Of a DNA stretch of 64,000 bases, positions 38,331 through 49,500 are shown in pieces; positions within the stretch are counted from its first letter, which is position 1, and every line of letters begins with the position of its first letter. Origin of the DNA: Diorhabda sublineata (Eukaryota > Arthropoda > Insecta > Coleoptera > Chrysomelidae). The stretch is from NCBI RefSeq assembly GCF_026230105.1, contig NC_079478.1:29899653-29963652 (forward strand), given 5' to 3'. Position numbers and translations under genes: made by a program. The notes under the pieces are model-generated. The model did no database searches and was not told where the DNA came from. It saw nothing but the letters and a program-made list of their open reading frames with translations.

Positions 38331-40439
38331 ATTTTCCCCCTATTCAAAAGTATGATAAATCATAAAAATGTTTGCAATCTTTAATATGGATTACGAGCTT
38401 TCCTCACCAACTTTTTGATAGACACATCCGATTGAGTGATACAGGACGAACCAATTAAAACTAATAGAATTATCATGTATCGCAACAATTTCCAACTCAA
38501 AAGAGTCAAAAAATTTCAGATTTTCCGATCTTCATAGCTTCAGAGAACTTCAATATTTGCATGATGTAAATGGGTGACTCTGCACTTATTTTAAAAGTTT
38601 TCGTCGGATTTTGATAACCTTATAATTTCAGTCAATCATATTCATTGGCAACTAAAGTCTTAACTTAACCAATAATAAATATATTGTACCTACCAGATTC
38701 ATCTTGAAAACTGATCAAAATTACCACTATTGAAATATAATCCATATAACAGCAGCTTTTCTCCGAATCTGAACTTCAAATGATGGAAGGCTTTACAGGA
38801 AAATCAATAGACATCGCCAATTATTCGATAGATCCTCTTAGGCGCTTAAAGTGTCATCCAAGATAGTCATTTAGAAATTGTTGAATGTCTGCTATTTAAT
38901 ATAGATTAGTTTACGTTGTTAGTTCTTTCTTATAAGAATGATATATACTTGACGTGAACTAAGATAAAGCTGCCCAATCAGTTTACCTTGCAACATAATT
39001 GATGAATTACGTTAGTGTCTTGGAATTGTTAATGTCAGATTCAATGATCAGACTCTAAATTGAATTTGACGTATACAATTGGTTATTAAACTTCAACTTC
39101 AAACATTTGTTCTCAAATGAATAATTTCCAAAACTTTGATAACCTCTCTTCGAGTTTCGAATTATATCATGAGTTGAAACAATAAGATCTTGAAGAACTC
39201 GATCAAATATTTAAAATTTGATGGATTTCTATCCTGTCCGAGCATTTTTGTCATAAATGATAATAAAATTATGGATAGTTTCCATTTATTTTCCCAATAT
39301 CGCAGGAAACAGAAATTCGTGACCAGAATTCCATATTTTTTCATATGATACGATTGGATTATCGTTTGGGACAGAATTTGCTACATTAAAGTATTTAATT
39401 TATATTCAATTGAACGTAACCTTCGAAATAATCAATGGAATGAAAGCTTAGACTCGCCTATCAAAAAAACGTTACCAAGGTTAATTGTAGGTGTCGCTGT
39501 CTTTTCAATCTAATTCGATTATTCGACAATCACTTTAATACTTACTACAAAAAAACACACTGTGTATTCGACTCAACACAACCAACCACTAGTATTCGAA
39601 ATAAACATTAATTCAAATCAATCCAATACGTTGGCTTACCTCTGACAGCTAAGCAAATTGATTGTTGATGAAAACAAACGCGAATCCTCCCTGTGAATAT
39701 TTCCAATGTGACATTTGCAAATAAATAGGTTACATAAATAACGGAAAGAAAATCAAATTTGAAGAGAACATCCGAAAATTCAATGTAAGGGGAGGTACTG
39801 ACGGTATTGCAGGTTATAACGCATTTATTTTATTGAGGTAGTTCAGTTGACAACATTGGTATGATGTTTGGTTCAGAATATGTATGATTTAACATCTCAA
39901 ATTGTCTTTATTTTGAGAAAAATACTTTCTGCTCGATTAGGAAAAACGAATAATCTGAAATATGCTTTATTAAATAGAATTTCTAGCTTAATCTTTGGTA
40001 ATGAAAATGAGGAATTGATGTTGAAAAATTGAATAATCATCAAATTCTTCCAACTACATAAAATACACGAAATTTCAAATATCAGAACTGAGACAACTGA
40101 AGACCAAACCCTAGAACGTACGGTAAATGGATATACGGGAGTATTGAATTCTTTATGAATATGTTCTAAATAAATGTAAAAGGGGAAATCATAATGTTCA
40201 CGTATCCGGAAAAAATCTGACGATTGTAAACTAGGACAGATGTCTTAGGGAGGCAAGCAAACAAATATGGGGGTGAATACGTTATAAATAATTCTTCGAA
40301 AAAACATAGGTGCAAACACAATAATAAAATATGTTACAAGTGTACATCCATATTGCACGATGCTAATTGTGAAACACACTACAACTTTGAGTTTTCTCCC
40401 AAACTGTATTCGACATCTTTTTGTTTCCATCTTCGACAA
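38331..40439. other. AT-rich non-coding DNA
   Basis: No gene, repeat or regulatory feature can be supported here. Confidence 0.3.
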
Positions 40440-41180
40440 TTTCTACATTGAGAAGGTTCACAATTGAGCACCGTATTAAGATTATTTGAGCTTGGGCATC
40501 AATTCATTTCGTGCACTTCTTTGATTAACGTAATTTACCAAATGTATTCACAATGTGGAAAATTGTAAGAAAATGTAAGGAAATGTAGAAATAATTGAGC
40601 ATGATTGCCCATTTCGTTTCACGGGCAACATCGCTGCAACATCGCGTTAATATAGCAATATAGCTGTCTACCTCCACATGCTATCTATCAAGCTTAACAA
40701 TGTAACATCTCCTGAACGGATATATCTCTAAATAAATAATTGAATATACACGTTTACAAGGTTCAATTGACTCATGGAATGAAACCTGATGACCATATAA
40801 AGTGTCGTGAAGAAGCTCAATGGTTGGTTGAATAGACAGAAGTGAATTGTCAATCCTCTTTAGCGGTGAGATACACTTACATCTCATTCACAAAAAGAGT
40901 TAATGCATTTGGGCTAATGAGGATCCACCGGATCGTAGTTTTTCCATATTGAGGTTCGCCGTGGATGGTGAGCGCTATAGCGAAATGACCAGAAATTAGC
41001 TGTTGAGCTGGTCGATATGTGGTTCCAATAGGATACTTCTTGCCACATAGCCAACGTAACAAAGGTTTATTGTGCGGATAATTTAATGACCATGTTATTT
41101 AACATCCTGGCGAAGTTATATGCTGAGATCACGTAATTGAACTTTTATTTAGAGAAGAATTCTCACCAAAGGGGTCAGTT
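40440..41180 (+). mobile_element. Tc3-like (DUF4817-type) transposase remnant
   Basis: In order on the plus strand: FTIEHRIKII at 40457-40486, the start of the N-terminal helix-turn-helix in this family. Then VYKVQLTHGMKPDDHIKCRE near 40755-40815, and SFTKRVNAF near 40885-40910, equivalent to the G-Y-V-N-K-Q-N-C block. Then AVDGERYSEMT at 40957-40990, VDMWFQ at 41011-41028, followed by a stop and DTSCHIANVTK, equivalent to WFQQDGATCHTA with the second catalytic aspartate kept. The terminal D-L-T-P-L-D block is not seen on this copy. The product would be a cut-and-paste transposase for TA targets. Many stops show it is dead. A C-terminal piece of a relative lies at 30190-30420. Confidence 0.75.
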
Positions 41181-41874
41181 CTAACAGTACACAAAGACAA
41201 ACAAAACGCTATATTTTCTGTCTTCACCGTTTATTATGGAGGGTGAATAAATTATCTAATACTTCCTCAAATATGAACTTGTTTTTATTAGAGATTTCTA
41301 CGCTAGATGGGACTAACATTTTGTATTAACATGAACTGATATAACATAATAGGAAAGTTTACTTTAGTCATTATACAACAAACAGTTGAAGAAAGGATAT
41401 ATCCCAATGAACGCATCCAATCTAATTGTTAATGATTCATTGTAGCGGATACTGTACATTTAACAATCAAGAGGACATGTTCCAAAATACACGAAATCGA
41501 ATTTCGTTCATCCTAATTGGAATAATTTCGCAATGACACGAGGTGCAAAGTGAATTGGTGTAAGCTCAACACCAATCCAATGATTCTAGGTAGATGTACA
41601 TTTGTGATTGAGAAGTATAGATGGCAGTTATCGTTCCAAATGTTCGGGTTATCCGTTAGTCGATTTTCGCTATGGGATGTAATCCCTTAGAGACCAATCG
41701 CTTCTATTCCCTTCAGCTTCCCTCATTAATTATCCTCTGTATATACCAACTTAATCGAATATCACCTTTTGACCGCAAATTTTTGGAAAATAGGTTATTG
41801 AATTAGATTAAAAAAAAGTTATTCTCAGAATGAATCAAATGTAAATAAATTTAGGAAATAAATAAGTACCTATA
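41181..41874. other. AT-rich non-coding DNA between two transposons
   Basis: I found no gene. The GC-richer patch 41470-41700 may be transposon-derived but has no motif that I recognise. Confidence 0.3.
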
Positions 41875-42879
41875 CGAGGGTTGCTAATTCGGTTTTGAGG
41901 TATATAAATAAAATTAAATATTCATAATTGGATATGGCTTTATTTTTTTCCAAAATATTTTCCATCGAGATCAATACATGTTTGCGTTTAAACCAATCTT
42001 TTCCATTCCGATTAAGGTAGCTTCAAAACATGTGATTTGCACACATCAATTGCTTCTTCGGGTATAATAAAACGTTGGCCTCGGAATTTATTTTTGATCT
42101 GCGGGAATAAGAAGAGATCATTGGGAGTGTATAGCGGATGATCCATTAATTTGGTATTTTGACTTTTCACAAACGTTTTGTTCCAACTGATGTGTGAGAC
42201 CTTGCATGGTGGAGGTGGAGATTCATCTTTTGCGACTGATTTCCCTTTTCGAACATTTCTGGCAAGCAAATACCGGTGTTCCATTAAGAATTGACTGCTC
42301 TAATGAAACAGTGGCAACATGTCCAGTCATTCCCAAACAACTGACGACCATTTGCTTCGAAAAGCTTCGTACGCGAACAACTTTTGTTGGATATGGCTCA
42401 TCTTGAAAGAACCATATAGTCGATTGTTGCTTAATTTCGGGCTCGTATGCAGAAATTCATAATGTATCTCCTGTAACGATCTCATAGATGTCTTTTGAAG
42501 CACCATGATTGAATTTTTTCAGCATTTCTGTGGACTTATTGCCACGAGCTTTTTTTGAACGATGTCAAATTATGCAGTATCTAACGCGCCAAATGCTCAT
42601 GCGATATTAAATGTATGCAACCCCAAAGTATACCACTATCCCATGGTATATGTGACGATCTTGCAAAATCAGTTTACGGACAGCATCGATGTTCTTCGGC
42701 ACAACAGCCGATTTGGACGACTATAACGAAATGCATCCTGTAGCGAATATTTATCGCTTTATCACCAAAAGTCAGAGCGAGTTGATGGTCACACTGCTGT
42801 TGGTTCAATCCATCGAAGTCATAGGAAATCAAAGCTCGAAAATTTTAGAGATATAACAAAACTTAAGTAGTAACCCTCA
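41875..42879 (-). mobile_element. Nearly end-to-end mariner element with inverted ends and TA flanks
   Basis: The plus-strand left end CGAGGGTTGCTAATTCGG and the right end, reverse complement TGAGGGTTACTACTTAAG, form the terminal inverted repeats, with TA at 41873-41874 and 42880-42881. On the minus strand the transposase runs from a LQD-x-F-R stretch and KNIDAVRKLILQDRH at 42651-42697, through KDIYEIVTGD (first catalytic block, damaged) and WFFQDEPYPTKVVRVRS near 42380-42430. It then passes GMTGHVATV and reaches the C-terminal frame 42012-42284, with KLMDHPLYTPND, LFLFPQIKNKFRGQRF and PEEAIDVCKSHVL. Total length is about 1.0 kb against 1.3 kb for intact mariners. The third block has lost the D-L-A-P part. 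The 368-bp element at 17071 is a deleted relative. Confidence 0.9.
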
Positions 42880-43859
42880 TACATATGTATAGGTACTTAT
42901 ATTATCATTACTTATTACCGAATATATTTGAGCAAAAATATTATAATACTAGTGGACGTAGACAGCGTAATTGCCAAATATTATGATATTAACTAGACAA
43001 TTAATTTCTATTTCAATACTGTTTTCCAAGCAACATTCACTTAATATTCCTACTTGTTCGAAGGTTTGTACCTTGTAGATAGTACGTAATATCACTTCAA
43101 GTGTATTTTCTTCGCTTGAATGAAATTGGTAGGTTCAAATGATGATGTATGTGTTTATTATTGTTACCATGATAAGTATCATGGTAAATAAATGTTAATC
43201 AATTTTTTGTTATGAATCAATAATGTAAACAAAATAATAAATTTTCTGTTGAAAATCACTGAATACTTTTCGATTCACTCGATCCAATTGTTCACAATAA
43301 ATATCTGCATTAAAAGTTTGTTCAGTTTTGGGAACCATATTTCAAAGTATCATGCTGATTTTAAATTAAAACTTTTGTAAAAAAAGTTGAGTTTATTATG
43401 CAACAGATTGTTAAAATTACGTTATATAATTAGAAGTAGTTACACCGCGACAAATGACAAAGCTTTTATAGACGCACAATTATCGTTTTTTGTTTAAACC
43501 AGACATATATATGTTCCTAAATAAATTGCTCTCGTGGTAACGATTTAATTATACTTATCAAGTGTCAAAACCAAAAAGGTGACTGTTATATATTATAAAA
43601 CGAAAATTAGATCATGATCATATGATCCTTTCAGATCTTTGAAATTATTAAAATATAAGTAGATTGAGAGTCAAAAATCAATCATCTCTTAAAGAGTAAT
43701 AAGACAAAAATCAATTAATTATAACTAAGATTACATGGATACATTTCTAGTTGCACCCATTGCTACTGAAACAAGAAGAATCAATCACTTATTAGTCCCA
43801 TCAGGAGTTGCAGCAACAACTAATTACCACAAATAATTTGGATGTTATTGTTACATCGG
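42880..43859. other. AT-rich non-coding DNA with one strong palindrome
   Basis: The only structure seen is the 24-bp palindrome at 43164-43187. No gene can be supported. Confidence 0.35.
43164..43187. repeat. 24-bp palindrome with perfect 11-bp arms
   Basis: The arms TTACCATGATA and TATCATGGTAA are exact reverse complements separated by AG. It could form a hairpin or bind a dimeric protein. Nothing nearby shows a role. Confidence 0.8.
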
Positions 43860-44510
43860 AATGGAACTTAAATAGGAGTGTAAGGGCCCACAACCAAACA
43901 CTCTGAAAGCTTGGACAACACACCAAACATTTTTCCAGTAATAATATATGCAATTGGAAAATGTGTCAAGTTCAATCTAGGCAGGAACTATCGTAAACAC
44001 GAGATCATCATCTTGTCCGATAGGCAAGTAGCTACTCGAACTTTAAGCTCCAATATCGTAAAATCCAAACTCGTTTGAGATTGCCTAGAAAAATTAAACA
44101 AGCTTGAAAAGAGAAATAAAGTTACCTACAATGGATTCAAGGACTCACCGAAGTAAAGGGAGATAGAATAGCTGGTAAGCTTGCTAAAGCAGGGGCAGAC
44201 ATGCCCTTCATGCGACCTGAACACTTCTGTAGTATCAGCTACAGAATAACGGAAAAAGCACTGGAAAAAGAGGTAGATAGGAGCAAAACCAATTATTGTG
44301 ACAACCTACGGGGACTAGGCAAAGATTCTCCTGGAAACGATAATCAGAGAAGATCTGCTGATTGTATCAACTCAAGTAAGAACAATCTACGAATACTAAT
44401 AGGAGTCCTATCGGGGCACTGTTGTCTTAATAAAGACCCAAAGGCACTAGACTTTGCAGATTATGAGGAGTACAGATTTTGTTGCACAGAGTACTAAAAC
44501 TCTATCCACA
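43860..44510 (+). mobile_element. LINE with RNase H domain, C-terminal fragment 2
   Basis: A single plus frame from about 43929 reads IYAIGKCVKFNLGRNYRKHE then IIILSDRQVATRTLSSN and IVKSKLV, the central helix and strand of a LINE RNase H with the catalytic aspartate in LSD kept. In further frames come NKLEKRNKVTYNGFKDSPK, equivalent to V-x-L-x-W-V-P-G-H, and I-x-G-x-x-A-K-A-G, equivalent to the A-D-x-L-A-R-x-G end. The frame 44201-44497 then gives NNLRILIGVLSGHCCLNKDP and ALDFADYEEYRFC, the tail that leads into the closing CRFC zinc-knuckle. The reverse transcriptase part is missing. It is the best preserved of three such pieces in this window, all on the plus strand. Confidence 0.85.
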
Positions 44511-45908
44511 TTCTCTAGAAATGTGATACTTTAATTATTTATGATAATTATCAATAGGTTTTTAGAAATTACTTTTTTAAATTTAAATATAAATAAATTT
44601 AAATTTTGGAATTCGAAAATGAGAACGCGTAATTAAAATGATCAATTATTTCTTAACAGATAATTGTTGTTACTCTCAAAATACAATCTACAAGCTAATT
44701 ATTTTTATGTAAAAGTATTTAGTTGGACAAAAAACTTTGTTTTTGTTCAGATGTCTTTGAATAAATTATTGATATTGATTTATATACACCACGTGCAAGT
44801 GGAAAAAAAGTTGAGGTACATTCACTTATTACATAATTTATTTAAAAAAATGATTAATGGTCATTGGTATGTTCCAAAGTTGATCAATAATTTTATGGAA
44901 GTCGATTCCTGGGGAAAACAGACTACACAAATCTCAATGATCTAACAGAACTGAAAGAATGGAGGTAGCAATTTTTGGTCATTTACAAATTGATACCCAG
45001 TAATAAGAAAAGTAGTTCAGCTTTCTGGTTTAACCTGAAGTACCTCGAATTCCTCCATATAAAATAGGATTTCTATAAGAATTGGACGAATATAAATTAC
45101 AAATGTCGACATAAATTCTGCGGTATCATTAAATCTAATACAAGACATTTTTCGGCTGAACGTACTTCTCATTTAAATGGTGAATTAAATATAAGTAATT
45201 TCACTTATTGGAACCAAACTAATCCATATTTGTATATTGAAGTACCACAACGTGGGTTCTAATTATGATTTTCTACAACCCAAATTCTTGCAGAAGACAA
45301 CAACTTTTTTAAACATGATGATTCTCCACTATATTTTACGGTATTTTTTTCACAATTTCTGATTTGTGCATTTGATGGAGAAGACCTGGGAATAACCAAG
45401 CCGATTTAATCACTACAGGTTTTTTCCTTTGGAAAGTATTTGCTATACAACTGAATCTCTAAAAGATTTACATCCAAGATGTACTTGTTGTCGAAGTATT
45501 TGAAAATAGATAACATTTTATTGAGGTAAACAAAAAGAAATTTATATCTTACCATATTCAGATGAGAACGTACCTAGAAAAAACAAACATTTCATTATTA
45601 CAAGCGTAAAGAATTAAGAAAAAAACTAAGTAGTATATAAAGGGACATTGACAGTAAATAATGACAAATCCCAGAAAAAAACGAGAGACGCACTTGAATA
45701 TAACTCTTCCATTAAACAAAACTTGTTATGTCTTATGTTTCGAAAAATATCTATTATTTTTTGAGTTTTTCACGGACCACGTGATAAATAAAATAGTTTG
45801 ATTTAATAAATAATAATTGATTGTAATCAACATGTGACACTTGGTGAGTGACAAGACATTTTTAATGTTATATAATCTATTAGCACCAACTTTCAAAAAA
45901 CAAGTATA
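44511..45908. other. AT-rich non-coding DNA
   Basis: Plus frame 44664-44945 (93 codons) resembles nothing I know. No other feature can be supported. Confidence 0.3.
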
Positions 45909-46010
45909 CGAGGGTTGCTCCTCAAGTTTTTGAATATGGCAACACTGATATGAATATGTTGTCATACCAATACTTTTCGAGTTGACACGAGTCGACGTGT
46001 TCGCTGGTTG
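45909..46010 (+). mobile_element. Isolated mariner terminal segment
   Basis: A TATA followed by CGAGGGTTGCTCCTCAAG and ATATGGCAACACTGATATGA matches the first 60 bp of the mariner at 17071. It shares its inverted end and the adjoining ATGGCAA(C/T)AC(A/T)GATATGA block. The sequence loses similarity after about 46000, with a faint TGTTCGCTGG echo of the coding start. I found no matching right end, so this is a truncated end of the same mariner family. Confidence 0.65.
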
Positions 46011-48927
46011 ATGAATGTTTCGAGTATCAGTCAACAAATCATATATCACTAGTATGACAACACATTCTGAGTACGTTCACCAATAAAAATGTCAAACTTT
46101 ATGAAGACATATTCCAAGACTTAAGTACCAGCCCACGTATAGCATTGAGAAATTCATATTGTGTTGCAGATTAACTAAAAATGAACAACAATGTCTACTG
46201 TCTATAAGCCATGGTCTCGAGTTCCTCGAGAGCCCATCTACAGAAACATCCATGTTCTGCTAATGTCTACTATCCCTTAGAGTTACTAAAAGGACCCGAA
46301 AAGTTTAGAAAGGACAAGATAGAGGGGAGATTTCTTGTTAAAAAAAAAACAGTGAACGCCTTAAAATCTTAGAGCAGTGATATTGATACTTTGAGAAGTA
46401 ATTTCAAGCGATTGTCAATTTGTTTACCATGAACAAAATTTACCGTTGAATATGAAAACGAGTTTTTGATATCTTCGTAAATAATAATGATCACGTTAAA
46501 TTTGGAACCAAATTTCTTGATGATCAAATCAAAACAATGATGTTATTATTTTTAACCCACTCTTTAAAAATTTTCTTAAATAATACTTACTTGAGACATG
46601 CAATATGTCTAACAGGAATATTGCATTTGAAAAAGTCGTTGTCGTTTTCATACTTAAAAGTTTTCCAAATGAAACTCAAGTTTAATACGCTTATACTTAA
46701 ATAACAGTCATAGAGGAGATTGCATATAGTTGAGCTTAATTCCCTCGAGATTTATATGTTAAACTGTACTGTATTCTGTACGCTTTAAGTTTCATTTCCA
46801 TAAATCTACATGTGTTAACAAAAAAGGATGATTGCTATAGGAGAGAATAGTTAAGTGAGTTCACTGTTGGAATCCGCTTGTATAGTTAAACAAGATGTAA
46901 CTGTAATTACCCCAAGAAGTTCTCAGATAGTGGCGTATTCTATCTATATCATGTTGCAAACAAGTATGTGTTTTTAGTAGAGTTGCAGAAACGAAATTCG
47001 CTTCAGCGATGGAAAGAAAATGAAATGATCGTTTATTGTTTTGTTACTACTTAACTAGAATTGTCGATTTTCGATAGTTCTGAGACTGTACATACTCTCC
47101 CAGTATTCGTGATTAATAATCATTAGGAAAAAAATGGAACATACAATAAATTTGATAATTTGAATGAATTTTTTATTCTAAATAAACATATCGGTCTCGA
47201 ATTACATTCAAATGCAAAAAATGATGTAAATTTTCATTAAAATGAATGGAAATTCTACTTTTGTGATTATAATTAACGAGTGATTGTATTAATTCATCCA
47301 ATCCTTTTCCTCATTGTCTTATTAACGTTATAATCGTGTCACCTCCAATCTAACTTTGATAATGCAGCAACGGAGAAGTATCTGTGTTACATAGGTGGTG
47401 GAATAATAATGAAGAAACGTCTCCACTAGTGACTAAATTTCTAAATTAATAACAAACGTAAAGTTTCGCTATGTAACCAGTTAAAGAAGGTAATTTATTC
47501 TCTGTCTGGATGAACCAAAGTTTGTTAGTTTTCTTTGCTTTTACCAAAATCACATATTGTGTTTACGAGTAAACAAAAAGTTGACATAAACTCACTACTT
47601 GTTGATGTCTCACATTATATCTAAATAAATTAAGTAGAATCACCATATTTTATGTCCCCTAGTTCATCAAAAAAAGAACGAATAAAAAAACCATTCGGTG
47701 CACTAGGTATGTGTGAACAAAAACAAAAATATACACAAAAATACGAAGATCCAAGCCAATTTCTTCAATTGCAGAATTTCAATTTATTGGATTTTGTCTT
47801 CACAATTTCCTCATATTTGTGTTTAGTTAAGCCCGCACGGAATACTCGGAACATTTGTATTTTTTTTTAATTTTGATTCCATCATTTTTATCATAGTAAA
47901 AGCACCGAAAATTCTAGCATGACGAAGGAATACGATGCACGATTGAATTTTTGATTGTCGTCAGTTTTGTGCAAATTATTCTATATAAGAAATGGAAATT
48001 ACTCATCGATTACACGAAACCGTTTAGCTGTAAATTTTCTGTATGTCCGGGGTACAATGAAAATATTACATCTGTGCATCTGCGATAACAAAAATAATTG
48101 TTTTGCACTGAAATAAAACCAATTATCAAATTAACGTTTCCGCATCACATCCGGGTCGAAAGATGAGCAAAATAAAGAAAAACTCAGAGGCAGCAACATA
48201 AAAAGGTCGACACTTAGTGTTCACTTTGCAGAAAACAGATAATGCCGTCCTCCGGGTTTATGCTTTATCGGCATTTCTATAGTGACAGGAGTTTCGACTG
48301 ACAGCCTGTCGCCCTCCTAAAACTAGAAGAGGCCGCTTCATACGAGGAGTGTGAACCTTTCAAGAAAATTACATTTTCCAGTACCTCTTACGTAAACCGT
48401 ATTCAAATTTTCGATGCAGATTGAAGTTTATCTTATCCCGTTCTTTAGAATAGCAATTGATTGAGACATCGTAGTCTATTGTTTTAATCAGAATAGAAAG
48501 AGAACTTTGAGATGTAAATTGTTTTTCATTTGTTCACGGGTTCTACTCAATACAACCGTTGTTTTCGGAAGGAATAACTGAGCAGGATTATGTAGAAAAG
48601 AAAAAGTTTTCAAATTAAGTCCTAGATAGAGATGGAAAAAAATTTTTGGATTTTAGAAAAGTGTTAACATATTGAATATGGGTAACTTGGGGTAAACATA
48701 CTTTACGTTTAATTATTTTTTGTTGAAAGTACATCAATGCACTTTTATAATTGAAGCTTCCTCAGCCTGAAAGCTTGAAGCCACTCATCTTTTTAGAATC
48801 CTTTAAAAACATTGAAGAATTGCTTCATCATATAACTTTTGTCGTGAAAAGTCGACAACGAGAAAATTTCTTTTAATTGAAGAATTACTAGAACAAAAAT
48901 CAGAAACAATTTGAAAATAAAGAAACA
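46011..48927. other. Unassigned AT-rich DNA
   Basis: A patch near 46200-46260 with CTCGAGTTCCTCGAG has a small inverted repeat. No gene, RNA or repeat family can be supported. Confidence 0.25.
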
Positions 48928-49500
48928 TACGCCATTGCTATATCCGCTACCCATTATGCACGATGCAACTATCTCAATACAAAGATATTTATCCTATCAG
49001 ACAGCAGATAAACCCTCCTAGCACTTGACTCTTTCAATGAAGAACCGATGCCAGTATATTAATGCATGCAGTCTCTGAATTAGCTGATCACTTGGTGAAA
49101 AGGACGGAGTTACTACTTTTATTTTCTAAAAAACCGTCGAGATTCTAAGTCTAAAACCAAACTTCCCTACTCTATCAACTGGCCCCAGAAAGTCGTTTCT
49201 GTGAGTAGAATTACTGGTATGTTCACTGGATACTATCCGGTAAATGACCACCTACATTACATCAGAGAACCTCAGCTCTTGTCATTTCTGCAAAAGTATC
49301 TCTGAAGTGAGAAACTTTCCATCAACAAAGACTACGGTAGTTACACTCACTATTCTTCAAACTAGAAAAGGTAAGCTCCATAGACTTAGGTTAGGTTTAA
49401 TCTCTTCATTAAGTCGTTGCTACTTGACTGTTGAACAATCTGGGATACACGATGGATCAATGCGTCGAAAGATCAGTGGAGGAATTTATGCAAAGCCTAT
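48928..49500 (+). mobile_element. LINE with RNase H domain, C-terminal fragment 3
   Basis: The plus strand starts in one frame with YAIAISATHYARCNYLNTK, then IFILSDSR, a stop, and LLALDSFNE, matching the RNase H helix and LSDS strand with the aspartate kept. Then comes VSELADHLVKRTE, equivalent to the N-x-x-A-D-x-L-A-R-x-G block, near 49065-49105. Next is RITGMFTGYYPVNDHLHYI, and in a shifted frame LSSCHFCKSISE near 49265-49310, equivalent to the C-x-F-C closing knuckle. It belongs to the same LINE group as the pieces at 37140 and 43860. Boundaries are approximate. Confidence 0.75.

Noticed and set aside
38136..38384. 82-codon plus-strand frame
   Set aside because: It lies antisense to the mariner remnant at 37640-38330 and has no motif of its own.
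42194..42406. 70-codon plus-strand frame
   Set aside because: It is a shadow of the mariner transposase, which lies on the minus strand here.
45726..46049. 107-codon minus-strand frame
   Set aside because: It runs across an isolated mariner end (45909-46010) into unrelated DNA, so it is not a single coding unit.
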